Shown here: positions 20,909 to 32,755 of the stretch, piece after piece
How positions within the stretch are numbered: the first letter of the stretch is position 1
Layout: the number at the start of each line of letters is the position of its first letter
DNA from: Petrosia ficiformis
Lineage: Eukaryota > Porifera > Demospongiae > Haplosclerida > Petrosiidae
Direction of reading: 5' to 3'
Length of the DNA: 64,000 bases
NCBI GenBank assembly: GCA_947044365.1
Contig: OX345638.1
Location: forward strand, 3,243,201 to 3,307,200
Made by a program: the position numbers and the translations under genes
Notes under the pieces: model-generated
The model's input: the letters and a program-made list of their open reading frames with translations, nothing else
What the model was told of the DNA's origin: nothing
Database searches by the model: none

Positions 20909-23900
20909 CAATAAGACCCATTAGGAGTCCACTATGACCCAATAGGAGTCCAATGGGACCCAATAGGAGTGCAATAGGACCCAATAGGAGTCCACTAGGA
21001 CCCATTAGGAGCCCACTAGGACTCCATTAGGACCTATTAGGAGTAATGTAGGACCCAATACGAGTCCACTAGGACCCAATAGGAGGCCACTACGACCCAT
21101 TAGGTGTCCACTAGGTCCCAATAGGACTCCACTAGGACTCACTAGGAGTCCAATAAAAGTCCACAAGGACCCATTAGGACTACACTAGGACCTAATAGGA
21201 GTAGTCGACTAGGACCCAATAGGACTCCACTATGACCCTTTAGGAGTCCACTAGGACCCAACAGAAGTGCAATAGGACCCAATAGGAGTCCACTAGGAGT
21301 CCAGTAGGACCCAATAGGAGTCCACTATGACCCACCACGAGTCCAATAGGAGCCCAATTAGACCCATTAGGTGTCCACTAGGTCCCAATAGGACTCCACT
21401 AGGACTCACTAGGAGTCCAATAAAAGTCCACAAGGACCCATTAGGACTACACTAGGACCTAATAGGAGTAGTCGACTAGAACCCAATAGGACTCCACTAT
21501 GACCCTTTAGGAGTCCACTAGGACCCAACAGAAGTGCAATAGGACCCAATAGGAGTCCACTAGGAGTCCAGTAGGACCCAATAGGAGTCCACTATGACCC
21601 ACCACGAGTCCAATAGGAGCCCAATTAGACCCATTAGGAGTCCACTAGGACCCATTAGGAGTCCACTAGGACCCAAAAGGAGTCCACTTGGAACCAATAG
21701 GAGTCGAATAAAACATCCTAGGACCCACTAGAAGTCCACTAGGACACAATATGAGTTTAATAGGACCCATTAGGAGTCCACTAGGACTCATTAGGAGTCC
21801 ACAAGGATCCAAAAGGAGCCCACTAGGACCCATTACGAGTCCACTAGGACCCAATAGGAGTCCATTAGGACACATTAGGAGTACAATGGGACCCTATAGG
21901 AGTCCAATAGGAATCCACTATCACCCATTAGGAGTCCATTATGACCCATTAGGAGTACACTTGGACCCATTAGAAGTCCGCTAGGACCCAATAGTAGTCC
22001 ACTAGGACCCATTATATGTCCACAAGGACCCAATAGGAGTCCACTAGGACCCAATAGGAGTCCACTAGGACCCAATAGGAGTCCACTATGACTATTAGGA
22101 GTCAACTTGGACCCAATAGGAGTCCACTAGGACCCACTAGGAGTCAAATAAAAGTCCACTAGGACCCTTTAGGAGTACACTAGGACCTACTAGGAGTCCA
22201 CTAGGACCCAATAGTAGTACACTATGACCCAATAGGAGTCCACTAGGAACCATTAGGTGTCTATAGGAACCCAACAGGAGTACACTAGGACCCACTAGGA
22301 CTCCAATAGGAGTCCGCTAGTACCCATTAGGTGTACACTAGGACCTAATAGGAGTCCACTAGGACCCAATAGGAGTCCATTAGGACACATTAGGAGTACA
22401 ATCGGACCCTATAGGAGTCCAATAGGAATCCACTATCACCCATTAGGAGTCCATTATGACCCATTAGGAGTACATTTGGACCCGTTAGAAGTCCACTAGG
22501 ACCCAATAGTAGTCCACTAGGACCCATTATATGTCCACAAGGACCCAATAGGAGTCCACTAGGACCCAATAGGAGTCCACTATGACCTATTAGGAGTCAA
22601 CTAGGACCCAATTGGAGTCCACTAGGACCCACTAGGAGTCAAATAGGAGTCCACTAGGACCCTTTAGGAGTACAGTAGGACCTACTAGGAGTCCACTAGG
22701 ACACAATAGTAGTACACTAGGACCCAATAGGAGTCCACTAGGACCCATGATGAGTCCAATAGGACCCAATAGGAGTCCACTGGGAACCATTAGGTGTCTA
22801 TAAGAACCCAATAGGAGTACACTAGGACCCACTAGGACTGCAATAGGAGTCCGCTAGTACCCATTAGGTGTACACTAGGACCTAATAGGTGTCCACTAGG
22901 ACCCAATAGGAGTCCACTAGGACCCATTATGAGTCCAATAGGACCCAATAGGAGTCCACTAGGAACCAATAGTAGTCCAACAGGAATCCATTAGGACCCA
23001 ATAGGAGTCCACTAGGACCCATTATGAGTCCAAAAGGACCCAATAGGAGTCCACTAGGACCCATTAGGTGTCCACTAGGTCCCAATAGGAGTCCACTATG
23101 ACCCACCACGAGTCTAATAGGAGTCCACTCTGACCCATTTGGAGTACACTAGGACCTAATAGGAGTCCACTAGGACCCAATTGGTGTCCACTAGTACCCA
23201 ATAGGAGTCCACTAGGACCCATTAGGAGTCCACTAGGACCAAAAAAACGTCCACTTGGAACCAATAGGAGTCGAATAAAACATCCTAGGACCCACTAGAA
23301 GTCCACTAGGACAGAATATGAGTTTAATAGGACCCATTAGGAGTCTATTAAGACCGAATAGGAGTCCACTAGGACCCTTTAGGTTTCCAATAGGACCCAA
23401 TAGGAGTCCACTAGGACCCACTAGGAGTCCAATAGGAGTCCACTTTGACCCAATAGGACTCCACTAGGACTCATTAGGAGTCCACAAAGATCCAATAGGA
23501 TTCCACTAGAACCCATTTGGTGTCCACTAGGACCCAACAGGAGTCCATTATGACTCAATAGGAGTCCACTCGGACCCAGTAGGAGTTCATTAGGACCGAA
23601 TAGGAGTCCACTAGGACCCATTAGGTTTACCATAGGACCCAATAGGAGTCCACTAGAACCCATTAGGTGTCCACTAGGACACAAAGGGAGACCATTAGGA
23701 CCAGTGGGAGTCCCAACAGGAGTCCATTAGGAGTCCACTAGGACCAATTAGGAGTCCACTAACACCAAGGAGGAGTTTAATAGGAGTGCACTAGGACCCA
23801 AAAGGAGTCCAATATATTCCACTAGAACCCATAAGGATTCCAATGTTTCACAAAAAGAGTCCACTAGTACCACTTAGGTGTCCAATACGACCGAAAAGGA

Positions 23901-26670
23901 GTCAATAAGGACCCCGTAGGAGTCCACTAGAACCCACTAGGAGTCCTTTAGGAGTCCACTAGGACCCATTAGGAGTGCACTAGGACCCAATAGGTGTCCA
24001 CTTGGACCCAATAGGAGTCCTCTAGGACCCACTAGGAGTCCAATAGTAGTCCACTATGACCCATTAGGAGTCCTCTAGGAGCCAATAGGTGTACCCATTA
24101 GAAGTCCACTAGGACCCATATGTGTCCACTAGGACCCAATAGGAGTCCACTAGGACCCACTAGAAGTCCAATAGGGTCCATTAGGATCCATTAGGAGTCC
24201 ACTAGGAACCAATAGGTGTACCCAATAGGATTCCACTATGACCTATTAGGAGTCCACTAGGTCCCAATATGAGTCCAATAGGACCCAACAGGAGTCCATT
24301 GGGACCCATGAGGAGTACAATATGACCCAATAGGATTCCACTTTTACCCAGCAGGAGTCCATTAAGACCATTAGAAGTACAATAAGACCCAATTGGAGTC
24401 CACTAGGACCATATAGGAGTCCACTAGGACCCAATAGGAGTCCATAATGACCCAGTAGGAGTCCATTATGACCCTTTAGGAGTCCATTAGGTCCCAATAT
24501 GAGTCCAATAGGACCCAACAGGAGTCCACTAGGACGCAATAGGAGTCCACTAGGACCCAATAGATGTCCACTAGGACCGAACAGGTGTCCAAACAGACCC
24601 ATTATGAGTCCACTAGGACCCAACAGGCGTCCATTAGGACCCATTAGAAGTACAATAGGACCCAATAGGAGTCCACTAGGACCCAATATGTGTCCTTTAG
24701 GACCCATTAGTACTACACTAGGAACCAATAGGAGTCCACCAGGACCCAACAGGAGTCCATTAGGACCCATTAGGTGTCTAGTAGGACCCAATAGGAGTCC
24801 ACTAGGACCCATGAGGAGTCCAATAGGAGTCCAACAGGGCCCATTAGAAGTCCGCTAGGACCCATTAGTACTACACTAGGACCCAATAGGAGTCCACTAG
24901 GACCCTACAGGAGTCAATTAGGACCCATTAGGTGTCTAGTAGGACCCAGTACGAGTCCACTAAGACCCAGTAGGAGTCCACTAGGACCCACTAGGTGTCC
25001 ACTAGGATCCATTAGGTGTACACTAGGACAAAAGAGGAGTCCACTAGGACCCACTAGGAGTCCAAGAGTAGTCCATTATAACCCATTAGGAGTCCATTAT
25101 AACCCATTAGGACTACACTAGGACCCAGTAGGAGTCCACTAGGACCCAATAGGAATCCACTAGGACCTAATAAGAGTACAATAGGACCCTATATGAGTCC
25201 ACTAGGACCCACTAGGAGTCTATTAGGAGTCCACTAGGACCCACTAGTTGTACACTAAGACCCAATTTGAGTCCATTAGGAATGAATAGGAGTCCATTAG
25301 GACCCGTTAGTACTACACCAGGACCCATTAGGAGTTTTCTTGGACCCAATAGGAGTCCACCAGGACCCATTAGGAGTACCAAATGGAGTCCACTAGGAGT
25401 ACCCATCAGGTGTACACTAGGACACAAGAGGAGTCCACTAGGACCCAATTTGAGTCCAATACGACCCACTAGGAGTCCAATAGGAGTCAACTAGGGCCCT
25501 TTAAGAGTACACTAGGACCTAATAGGAGTCAAATAGGACCCAATAGGAGTCCACTGTGACCCAATAGGAGTCCACTGTGACCGAATATGAGTCCACTAGG
25601 ACCCATTAGGAGTCCAATAGGACCAAATAGGAGTGCAATAGGAGTCCACTACGACCCATTTACTGTTTACTAGGACCCATTAGGTGTCCGTTAGGACCCA
25701 ATAAGATTCCAATGGGACCCTTTAGGAGTCCACTAGGACGCAACAGGAGTCCACTAGGACCCATTAGGATTCCAGTAGGACCCAATAGTAGTCCACTAGG
25801 ACCCATTATGAGTACATTAGAACCTAATACGAGTCCACTATGACCCGATAGGAGTCCAATATGACCCAATAGGAGTCCACAAGAAACCAATAGGAGTCCA
25901 TTATTACTCAATACCAATAGGACCCATTAGGAGTCCAATATGACCCAACAGGATTCCAATAGGAGTCCACTAGGACCCAATAGAAGTCAATTAGGACCGA
26001 AAAGGAGTCCACTAGGACCAATTAGGAACCCAATAGGAGTCCATTAGGACCGAATAGGTGTCCGCTAGGACCCATTACGATTCCAGTAGGACCTAATAGT
26101 AGTCCACTAAGACCCAGTAGGTGTCAACCAGGACCCCCTAGTAGTCCATTAGGACCCATTAGTAGTACACTAGGACCCAATATGTGGCCCCTAGGACCGA
26201 AAAGGAGTCCTATAGGACCCTTTAGGAGTCCAATAGGACCCAACAGAAGTCCATTTGGACCCATTAGGAGTTCACTAGGACCCAAAAGGAGTCCACTAGC
26301 ACCCACTAGAAGTCCACTATGACATATATGTGGTCCACTAGGACTCAATAGGAGTCCAATAGGACCCACTAGGAGTCCAGTATGAGTACACTAGGACCCA
26401 TTTGGAGTACACTTGGACCTAATAGGAGTCCAATAGGACCACTTAGGAGTTCACTAAGACTCCATCAGTAGTCCACTTGGACTGAATAGGAGTACACTAG
26501 TACAACTTAGGAGTCCACCAGGACCCAATAGGAGTACATTATGACCCAATAGGAATCATCTAAAACCCAACAGGAGTCCAATAGGACCCACTAGGAGTCC
26601 AGTATGAGTACACTAGGACCCATTTGGAGTACACTTGGACCTAATAGGAGTCCAATAGGACCACTTAGGA
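20909..26670. repeat. 21-bp tandem repeat array, right part
   Basis: Roughly 270 more copies of the same 21-base unit in the same orientation. Higher-order copies are visible: a block starting GGTCCCAATAGGACTCC near 21113 is repeated about 258 bases later near 21372. The block with TATAGGAGTCCAATAGGAAT near 18222 and 18590 reappears near 21895 and 22411. The last two blocks (around 26367 and 26588) are also near-identical. Divergence between units is greater from 23.7 kb onward. The array stops abruptly at GGAGT|ACGTAACAACTG where the next repeat family begins. Confidence 0.95.
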
Positions 26671-27471
26671 GTACGTAACAACTGACTTTGAGATCTAGGA
26701 TCTCGTCAAACATCACTAACAATGACATACTCACCCCGGACCTGAGCAGCCACGCCACAGCCCAAATGACCAGGCTAACATTCTTATGTTTCTTTTCCTT
26801 TTATATGGCTAAAACATTTTCACTTGCTACACCTGTGGGTTTAGGCTTTGATCTACGAATCTCATTAATAATTCTATGAATCTCATTAATAATTCTATGA
26901 ATCTCATTAATAATTTTGTGAATCTCATTAAAAAAAAATAAAATAAAAAAAAGTTTTAAAATTTTCTCAGTTTATCGGCATTCCCCTGCCGTTTAGTTAT
27001 CAAGTTTATTGAATAAATTCACAAAAAAAAAAAAAAAAAAAAAAAGTTTTAAAATTTCCTTAGTTCATCGGCATTCCCCTGCCGTTTAGTTATCAAGTTT
27101 ATTAAAGCAAAAAGTAAATTGAAATAGCCTGAAGTCATTTGGAGTCACTGATAGCTTATTTGATGGGGAGGAACAGTTGCCGGTATCCCAGTCCCCCCTC
27201 GAAAGAGGGCCGTACACGAAGTACGTAACAACTGACCTTGAGATCTAGGATCTCGTCAAACATCACTAACAATGACATACTCACCCCGGACCTGAGCAGC
27301 CACGCCACAGCCCAAATGACCAGGCTAACATTCTTATGTTTCTTTTCCTTTTATATGGCTAAAACATTTTCACTTGCTACACTTGTGGGTTTAGGCTTTG
27401 ATCTATGAATCTCATTAATAATTCTATGAATCTCATTAATAATTTTATGAATCTTATTAACCCTTTGAGAC

Positions 27472-27583
27472 CGGGTGTCACAATTACGTGACAATTATGA
27501 ACGCGCGCGTAAAACGGCTGTCACAATTCCGTGACAGGGTTTAATTATAGTATAAAACCGGCTGTCACAATATCATGACAGGT
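27472..27583. promoter_or_regulatory. Subterminal palindromic repeats of piggyBac (probable transposase sites)
   Basis: Three copies of a dyad motif follow the left terminus: TGTCACAATTACGTGACA, then TGTCACAATTCCGTGACA, then TGTCACAATATCATGACA. All have TGTCA(C)/(G)TGACA arms. Two are preceded by GGC and one by GGG. Their position just inside the terminus fits internal binding sites for the transposase; this role is inferred. Confidence 0.5.
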
Positions 27584-29629
27584 GCAAAGTTTATGTAAAC
27601 TGTTAAACCACAGTTATTATAAGCGAGTACTTCGTGGTTTGTTTGCTTCATTAATTGATTTTGTACAAATTGAAAATAAAATGTGTGTGAGGATAAGTGC
27701 AGAAGATATGTTGATGAGACTATCAGATTGTGACACTGATGAGAGCACTGAGGAAGAGGCAAGTAATACTGACAGTAGTGATGATACAGCTGTAGAAAGT
27801 GAAGAAGAGAATATGGAGATTAGTAATGTGACAGGAGAGCAGAGTGGTTATGAAAGAGAATGGAGAGGTGAAGTTCGAGTTGGAAGAAGAGGGAGAGGAA
27901 GAGGAAGAGGAAGAAGAAGGGGCAGGGGTCGCGGGAGGGGAAGGGGAGGAACAGGGAGTTCTGGGATCTATGGTGAATTGGGAGACGTATCTGCATTATG
28001 GAAAGAACTTAAGAACGGTAAGTAGATACATGCCACTTGTTAAATTATTTACATACAAGAAAAGTATTATAATAAAACCATTTTCCAATGTTAGATGATA
28101 AAGACACACCTCCAACACCCAATCATTTACTGAAACACCAGGTCCAACAATGGATCAAATGCACAGGTTATCTGCTATTCAGTGCTTCAGCCTTTTTTTT
28201 ACGAGTACGATATGGGAGTTCTTAGTTAATAGAACAATCAATATGCTGCCTACAAAAAAACTAGTCATACCAAAAGCCGTTCTCTATATAAAAATCGGAA
28301 ACCGGTAACGATTTCTGAGATGAAAGCATTTGTGGGAACAATATTAAATAAGGGGCTAATTCAAGTAAGCAAAATACGAGATTACTGGTCAACACACTAT
28401 ACATGCAACATACCATTTTTTCGGCAAACTTTCTCGAGAGACAGGTTTCTCCAAATATTTGGGATGTTACATGTGGGAGATATTCAATCAAGAGCTAAAG
28501 AAAAAAAAATTACACCATTTATAGATCTGATGTCTCCAATCATCCAAGATAACTATATACTGGGTCAACACATCGCTGTGGATGAGTCTGTGATATCCCT
28601 CAAAGGAAGGGTTAGTTTTAAACAATACCTCAAAGGTAAACCCAACCCTTGGGGAATAAAAGCGTACGTACTTTCTGATAGTTTAACAGGATATATGCAC
28701 AAATTGCAGATGTACTATGGAAAGGACACACCTCTTATAGACAGGCCTGAATTACAGCACACAGTGAAGGTTGTATTAACCTTAGTACATCACCTAAAAG
28801 ACAAAGGTTATGATTTATACACTGACCGATTTTATACCAGTCCATGCCTGGCAGATGAACTGACCAAGCTTGGAATCACTCTAACTGGCACATTCATGAG
28901 CAATAAAAAAGGTTTACCTTTAAAAGTAAAACAAAAAATAAAACAAAAAAAAGGAGATGTCAGCAGCTTTCGATATGATAAAAAGATGGTAGTATCATGG
29001 ACAGACAAACGTAACATTTTAATGTTGTCAACAAAGTACTCTAATGAAGTGATAGATGTCCCAACAAGGTTAGTACGTACACTAATTGTAAATTTTTAAA
29101 CAAAATTTTTTTCTTTTACAGAAGAAGTGATGGAACAACAAAAAGGAAGCCCAGGATGGTAGTTGAGTATAATAAATATATGTTAGGGGTAGACAAGCTT
29201 GATCAAATGATGAGTTACTATAGCTTTTTGCACAAGTTCGTAAAATGGTGGAGGAAAGTGTTTTTCTGGATGCTTGACATGGTGGTTGTAAACTCATATA
29301 TAATACACAAACAAACACAAAACGAAACTAAAAAATTAATAACTCACCTTGAGTTTCGACGGGAGCTAATCCAAAGTCTGATAGAAGACATCCATGCCCC
29401 TAGATTCTCCCCAGCAAGTGAAGCAAGCTTGGAGCGATTAAGTCCCACAACTCATCTCCTAACGAAAAGATCAAAAAGAAGAGACTGTCATGTTTGTAGC
29501 GACCATTCTGAAAAGGGAGAAAGACACCTAACATTGTATGTTTGTGCTACTTGCACAGGCAACCCACCCCTTTGTCCCAATCAATGTTTTACAATTTATC
29601 ACACAAGAAGAAACTACAAAACAAATTAA
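27582..29629 (+). CDS. piggyBac transposase, three exons, probably frameshifted
   Basis: Exon 1 runs to 28017 (ATG at 27582 or, more likely, 27681: MCVRISAEDML). It has an acidic stretch (DESTEEEASNTDSS) and an unusual RG-rich run (about 27885-27960). Intron 1 is 28018-28094 (GTAAGT...TTAG). Exon 2 is 28095-29068, intron 2 is 29069-29121 and exon 3 ends at the TAA in 29629. The DDD catalytic residues are in AVDESVISLKGR, LYTDRFYTS and MLGVDKLDQM. A cysteine-rich C-terminus (CHVCSDH...CATC...CPNQC) matches the family's zinc-binding end. In exon 2 the protein-like frame changes twice, near 28126 (TPNH to TETPGPT) and near 28237 (FLVNRT to QYAAYKK). Each change fits a one-base loss, so the copy is likely inactive unless these are sequencing errors. 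The rest of exon 2 and exon 3 is intact. Confidence 0.85.
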
Positions 29630-29751
29630 CTAAGTACTATGAAAAACAAAACTTCATCTTATCTCATTTCACTTATTTACCTACCAATCACATTTTTATC
29701 CACCTTTATAAATATTGTTTATGCATATTATACACACATATATATATATAT

Positions 29752-29989
29752 AGCACTATACATTATACACATAATATTTTACTAATAAACATACTTACCT
29801 ATCATTTGACACTTTGTTTCAGCAACAATCACATCTACAGTAGTTAACTGCAACGTAGGTGACTCTGAAAGCACTATACATTATACACATAATATTTTAC
29901 TAATAAACATACTTACCTATCATTTGACACTTTGTTTCAGCAACAATCACATCTACAGTAGTTAACTGCAACGTAGGTGACTTTGAAAG
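29752..29989. repeat. 118-bp tandem duplication inside piggyBac 3' region
   Basis: Two direct copies (29752-29869 and 29870-29989) starting AGCACTATACATTATACAC differ at about one or two positions, for example GACTCTGAAAGC versus GACTTTGAAAGC. They lie between the transposase stop and the right terminus. Confidence 0.85.
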
Positions 29990-30799
29990 CGTTAAGAAAA
30001 GCTCTCCCTAAGCAACAAAAGTCTTTGTAAACCAGCCGTTTCTTTTTAATGTTTCACGTGATTATTCAATAATAATTAAATTATAACCAAGAAATAGGGC
30101 GTCAATCTGTAAGGGTTAAAAAAAAAAAAAAAAAAAAAAAAGTTTTGAAATTTCCTTAGTTTATTGGCTTTCCCCTGCCGTTTAGTTATCAAGTTTATTG
30201 AATAAATTCACCAAAAAAAAAAAAAAAAAAAGTTTAAAAATTTCCTTTCTTCATCGGCATTCCCCTGCCGTTTAGTTATCAAGTTTATTAAAGCAAAAAG
30301 TAAATTCAAATAGCCTGAAGTCATTTGGAGTCACTGATAGCTTATTTGATGGGGAGGAACAGTTGCCGGTATCCCAGTCCCCCCTCGAAAGAGGGCCGTA
30401 CACCAAGTACGTAACAACTGACCTTGAGATCTAGGATCTCGTCAAACATCACTAACAATGACATACTCACCCCGGACCTGAGCAGCTATGCCACAGCCCA
30501 AATGACCAGGCTAACATTCTTATGTTTCTTTTCCTTTTATATAGCTAAAACATTTTCACTTGCTACACTTGTGGGTTTAGGCTTTGATCTATGAATCTCA
30601 TTAATAATTCTATAAATCTCATTAAAAAATAAAAAAAATAAAAAAAAATAAAAATAAAAAAATTTAAATTTTCTTAGGTCATTGGCATTCCCCTGCCGTT
30701 TAGTTATCAAGTTTATTAAAGCAAAAAGTAAATTGAAAAAGCCTGAAGTCATTTGGAGTCACTGATAGCTTATTTGATGGGGAGGAACAGTTGCCGGTA

Positions 30800-30975
30800 T
30801 CCCAGTCCCCCCTCGAAAGAGGGCCGTACACGAAGTACGTAACAACTGACCTTGAGATCTAGGATCTCGTCAAACATCACTAACAATGACATACTCACCC
30901 CGGACCTGAGCAGCTATGCCACAGCCCAAATGACCAGGCTAACATTCTTATGTTTCTTTTCCTTTTATATGGCTA
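30800..30975 (-). ncRNA. Candidate structured RNA within the 425-bp unit (speculative; one representative copy)
   Basis: On the minus strand a TATAAAAGG box (30961-30969) is followed about 60 bases later by a strong splice-donor-like GGGGTGAGTATG (+ strand 30890-30901). Then come stems GAGATC/GATCTC (30854-30868), CGTAC/GTACG (30825-30839) and CCCTC/GAGGG (30810-30823). This order (TATA, short leader, donor, hairpins) resembles spliced-leader RNA genes, which also sit in tandem arrays. On the plus strand the last stem has a GAAA tetraloop, so the other strand could equally be the folded one. No Sm site is certain. Confidence 0.15.
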
Positions 30976-32324
30976 AAACATTTTCACTTGCTACACTTGT
31001 GGGTTTAGGCTTTGATCTATGAATCTCATTAATAATTCTATGAATCTCATTAACAAAAAAAACAAAAAAAAACAAAAAAAAAAGTTAAAATTTTCTGAGG
31101 TCATCGGCATTCCTCTGCCGTTTAGTTATCAAGTTTATTAAAGCAAAAAGTTAATTGAAAAAGCCTGAAGTCATTTGGAGTCACTGATAGCTTATTTGAT
31201 GGGGAGGAACAGTTGCCGGTATCCCAGTCCCCCCTCGAAAGAGGGCCGTACACCAAGTACGTAACAACTGACCTTGAGATCTAGGATCTCGTCAAACATC
31301 ACTAACAATGACATACTCACCCCGGACCTGAGCAGCTATGCCACAGCCCAAATGACCAGGCTAACATTCTTATGTTTCTTTTCCTTTTATATGGCTAAAA
31401 CATTTTCACTTGCTACACTTGTGGGTATAGGATTTGATCTATGAATCTCATTAATAATTCTATGAATCTCATTAAAAAAAAAAAAACAAAAAAAAACAAC
31501 ATTTTCTCAGGTCATCGGCATTCCCCTGCCGTTTAGTTATCAAGTTTATTAAAGCAAAAAGTAAATTGAAATAGCCTGAAGTCATTTGGAGTCACTGATA
31601 GCTTATATGATGGGGAGGAACAGTTGCCGGTATCCCAGTCCCCCCTCGAAAGAGGGCCGTACACGAAGTACGTAACAACTGACCTTGAGATCTAGGATCT
31701 CGTCAAACATCACTAACAATGACATACTCACCCCGGACCTGAGCAGCTATGCCACAGCCCAAATGACCAGGCTAACGTTCTTATGTTTCTTTTCCTTTTA
31801 TATGGCTAAAACATTTTCACTTGCTACACTTGTGGGTTTAGGCTTTGATCTATGAATCTCATTAATAATTCTATAAATCTCATTAAAAAAAAAAAAAAAA
31901 AAAAAAAAAACGAAAAAAGTTAAAATTTTCTTCGGTCATCGGCATTCCCCTGCCGTTTAGTTATCAAGTTTATTAAAGCAAAAAGTAAATTGAAAAAGCC
32001 TGAAGTCATTTGGAGTCACTGATAGCTTATTTGATGGGGAGGAACAGTTGCCGGTATCCCAGTCCCCCCTCGAAAGAGGGCCGTACACCAAGTACGTAAC
32101 AACTGACCTTGAGATCTAGGATCTCGTCAAACATCACTAACAATGACATACTCACCCCGGACCTGAGCAGCTATGCCACAGCCCAAATGACCAGGCTAAC
32201 ATTCTTATGTTTCTTTTCCTTTTATATGGCTAAAACATTTTCACTTGCTACACTTGTGGGTTTAGGCTTTGATCTATGAATCTCATTAATAATTCTATAA
32301 ATCTCATTAATAATTTTATAAATC

Positions 32325-32359
<35 letters not shown>

Positions 32360-32590
32360 TTTTAAAATTACTTTAGTTTGTCAGCATTCCGCTGCCGTTT
32401 AGTTATCAAGTTTATTGAATAAATTAAAGCAAAAAGAAAATTGAAATAGCCTGAAGTCATTTGGAGTCACTGATAGCTTATTTGATGGGTAGGAACAGTT
32501 GCCGGTATCCCAGTCCCCCCTCGAAAGAGGGCCGTACACGAAGTACGTAACAACTGACCTTGAGATCTAGGATCTCGTCAAACATCACTA

Positions 32591-32745
32591 ACAATGACAT
32601 ACTCACCCCGGACTTGAGCAGCCACGCCACATCCCAAATGACCAGGCTAACATTCTTATGTTTCTTTTCCTTTTATATGCCTACAACTTTTTCGTGTTTT
32701 GGGCTGTGGCATGGCTGCTCAAGTCCGGGGTGAGTATGTTATTGT
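32591..32745. repeat. Inverted 45-bp segment closing the 425-bp array
   Basis: 32701-32745 is the reverse complement of 32591-32635 with three mismatches across 45 bases, 65 bases apart. Both carry the variant GACTTGAGCAG / CTGCTCAAGTC found only in the last unit, while the other units have GACCTGAGCAG. The inverted piece was therefore copied from its neighbour. The 18-bp satellite starts right after it. Confidence 0.8.
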
Positions 32746-32755
32746 GAAAGTGGCG

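Larger units (their letters stand above)
27461..30115 (+). mobile_element. piggyBac transposon, nearly complete
   Basis: The element is 2655 bases, bounded by TTAA on both sides (27457-27460 and 30116-30119), the invariant piggyBac target. Termini are CCCTTTGAGACCGG on the left and, reading inward from the right, CCCTTACAGATTGAC: short imperfect inverted repeats. It contains a transposase gene with introns. It sits inside one 425-bp repeat unit, in the TTAA of its TCTTATTAA stretch, so it arrived after the array had formed. Confidence 0.9.
26671..32690. repeat. Tandem array of about 425-bp hairpin-rich units
   Basis: The word GTACGTAACAACTGAC marks eight head-to-tail copies at 26671, 27221, 30407, 30835, 31257, 31668, 32092 and 32543. 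Spacings are 411-451 bases, except 550 for the first and about 527 (after removing the piggyBac insertion) for the second, both enlarged by an extra copy of a roughly 95-base block. Outside a variable A-rich tract the copies are nearly identical. Each unit has perfect short stems: CGGCA/TGCCG, CCCTC-GAAA-GAGGG, CGTAC/GTACG and GAGATC/GATCTC. No protein frame is conserved. The last copy is truncated near 32690. Confidence 0.9.

Noticed and set aside
27844..28098. Second frame across the piggyBac exon 1 RG tract
   Set aside because: It reads a Glu-rich translation of the same purine run in the wrong frame; the acidic-plus-RG frame joins the rest of the gene through GT-AG splicing.
30840..30900. 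5S rRNA or tRNA-derived SINE
   Set aside because: GATCTCGTC resembles part of 5S rRNA, but the remainder does not match and no convincing A and B boxes are found.
26671..32690. Hammerhead ribozyme or retrozyme repeats
   Set aside because: Each unit has CGAAA next to a stem, but no CUGAUGA core at the right distance on either strand; CTGATAG in the plus strand does not fit.
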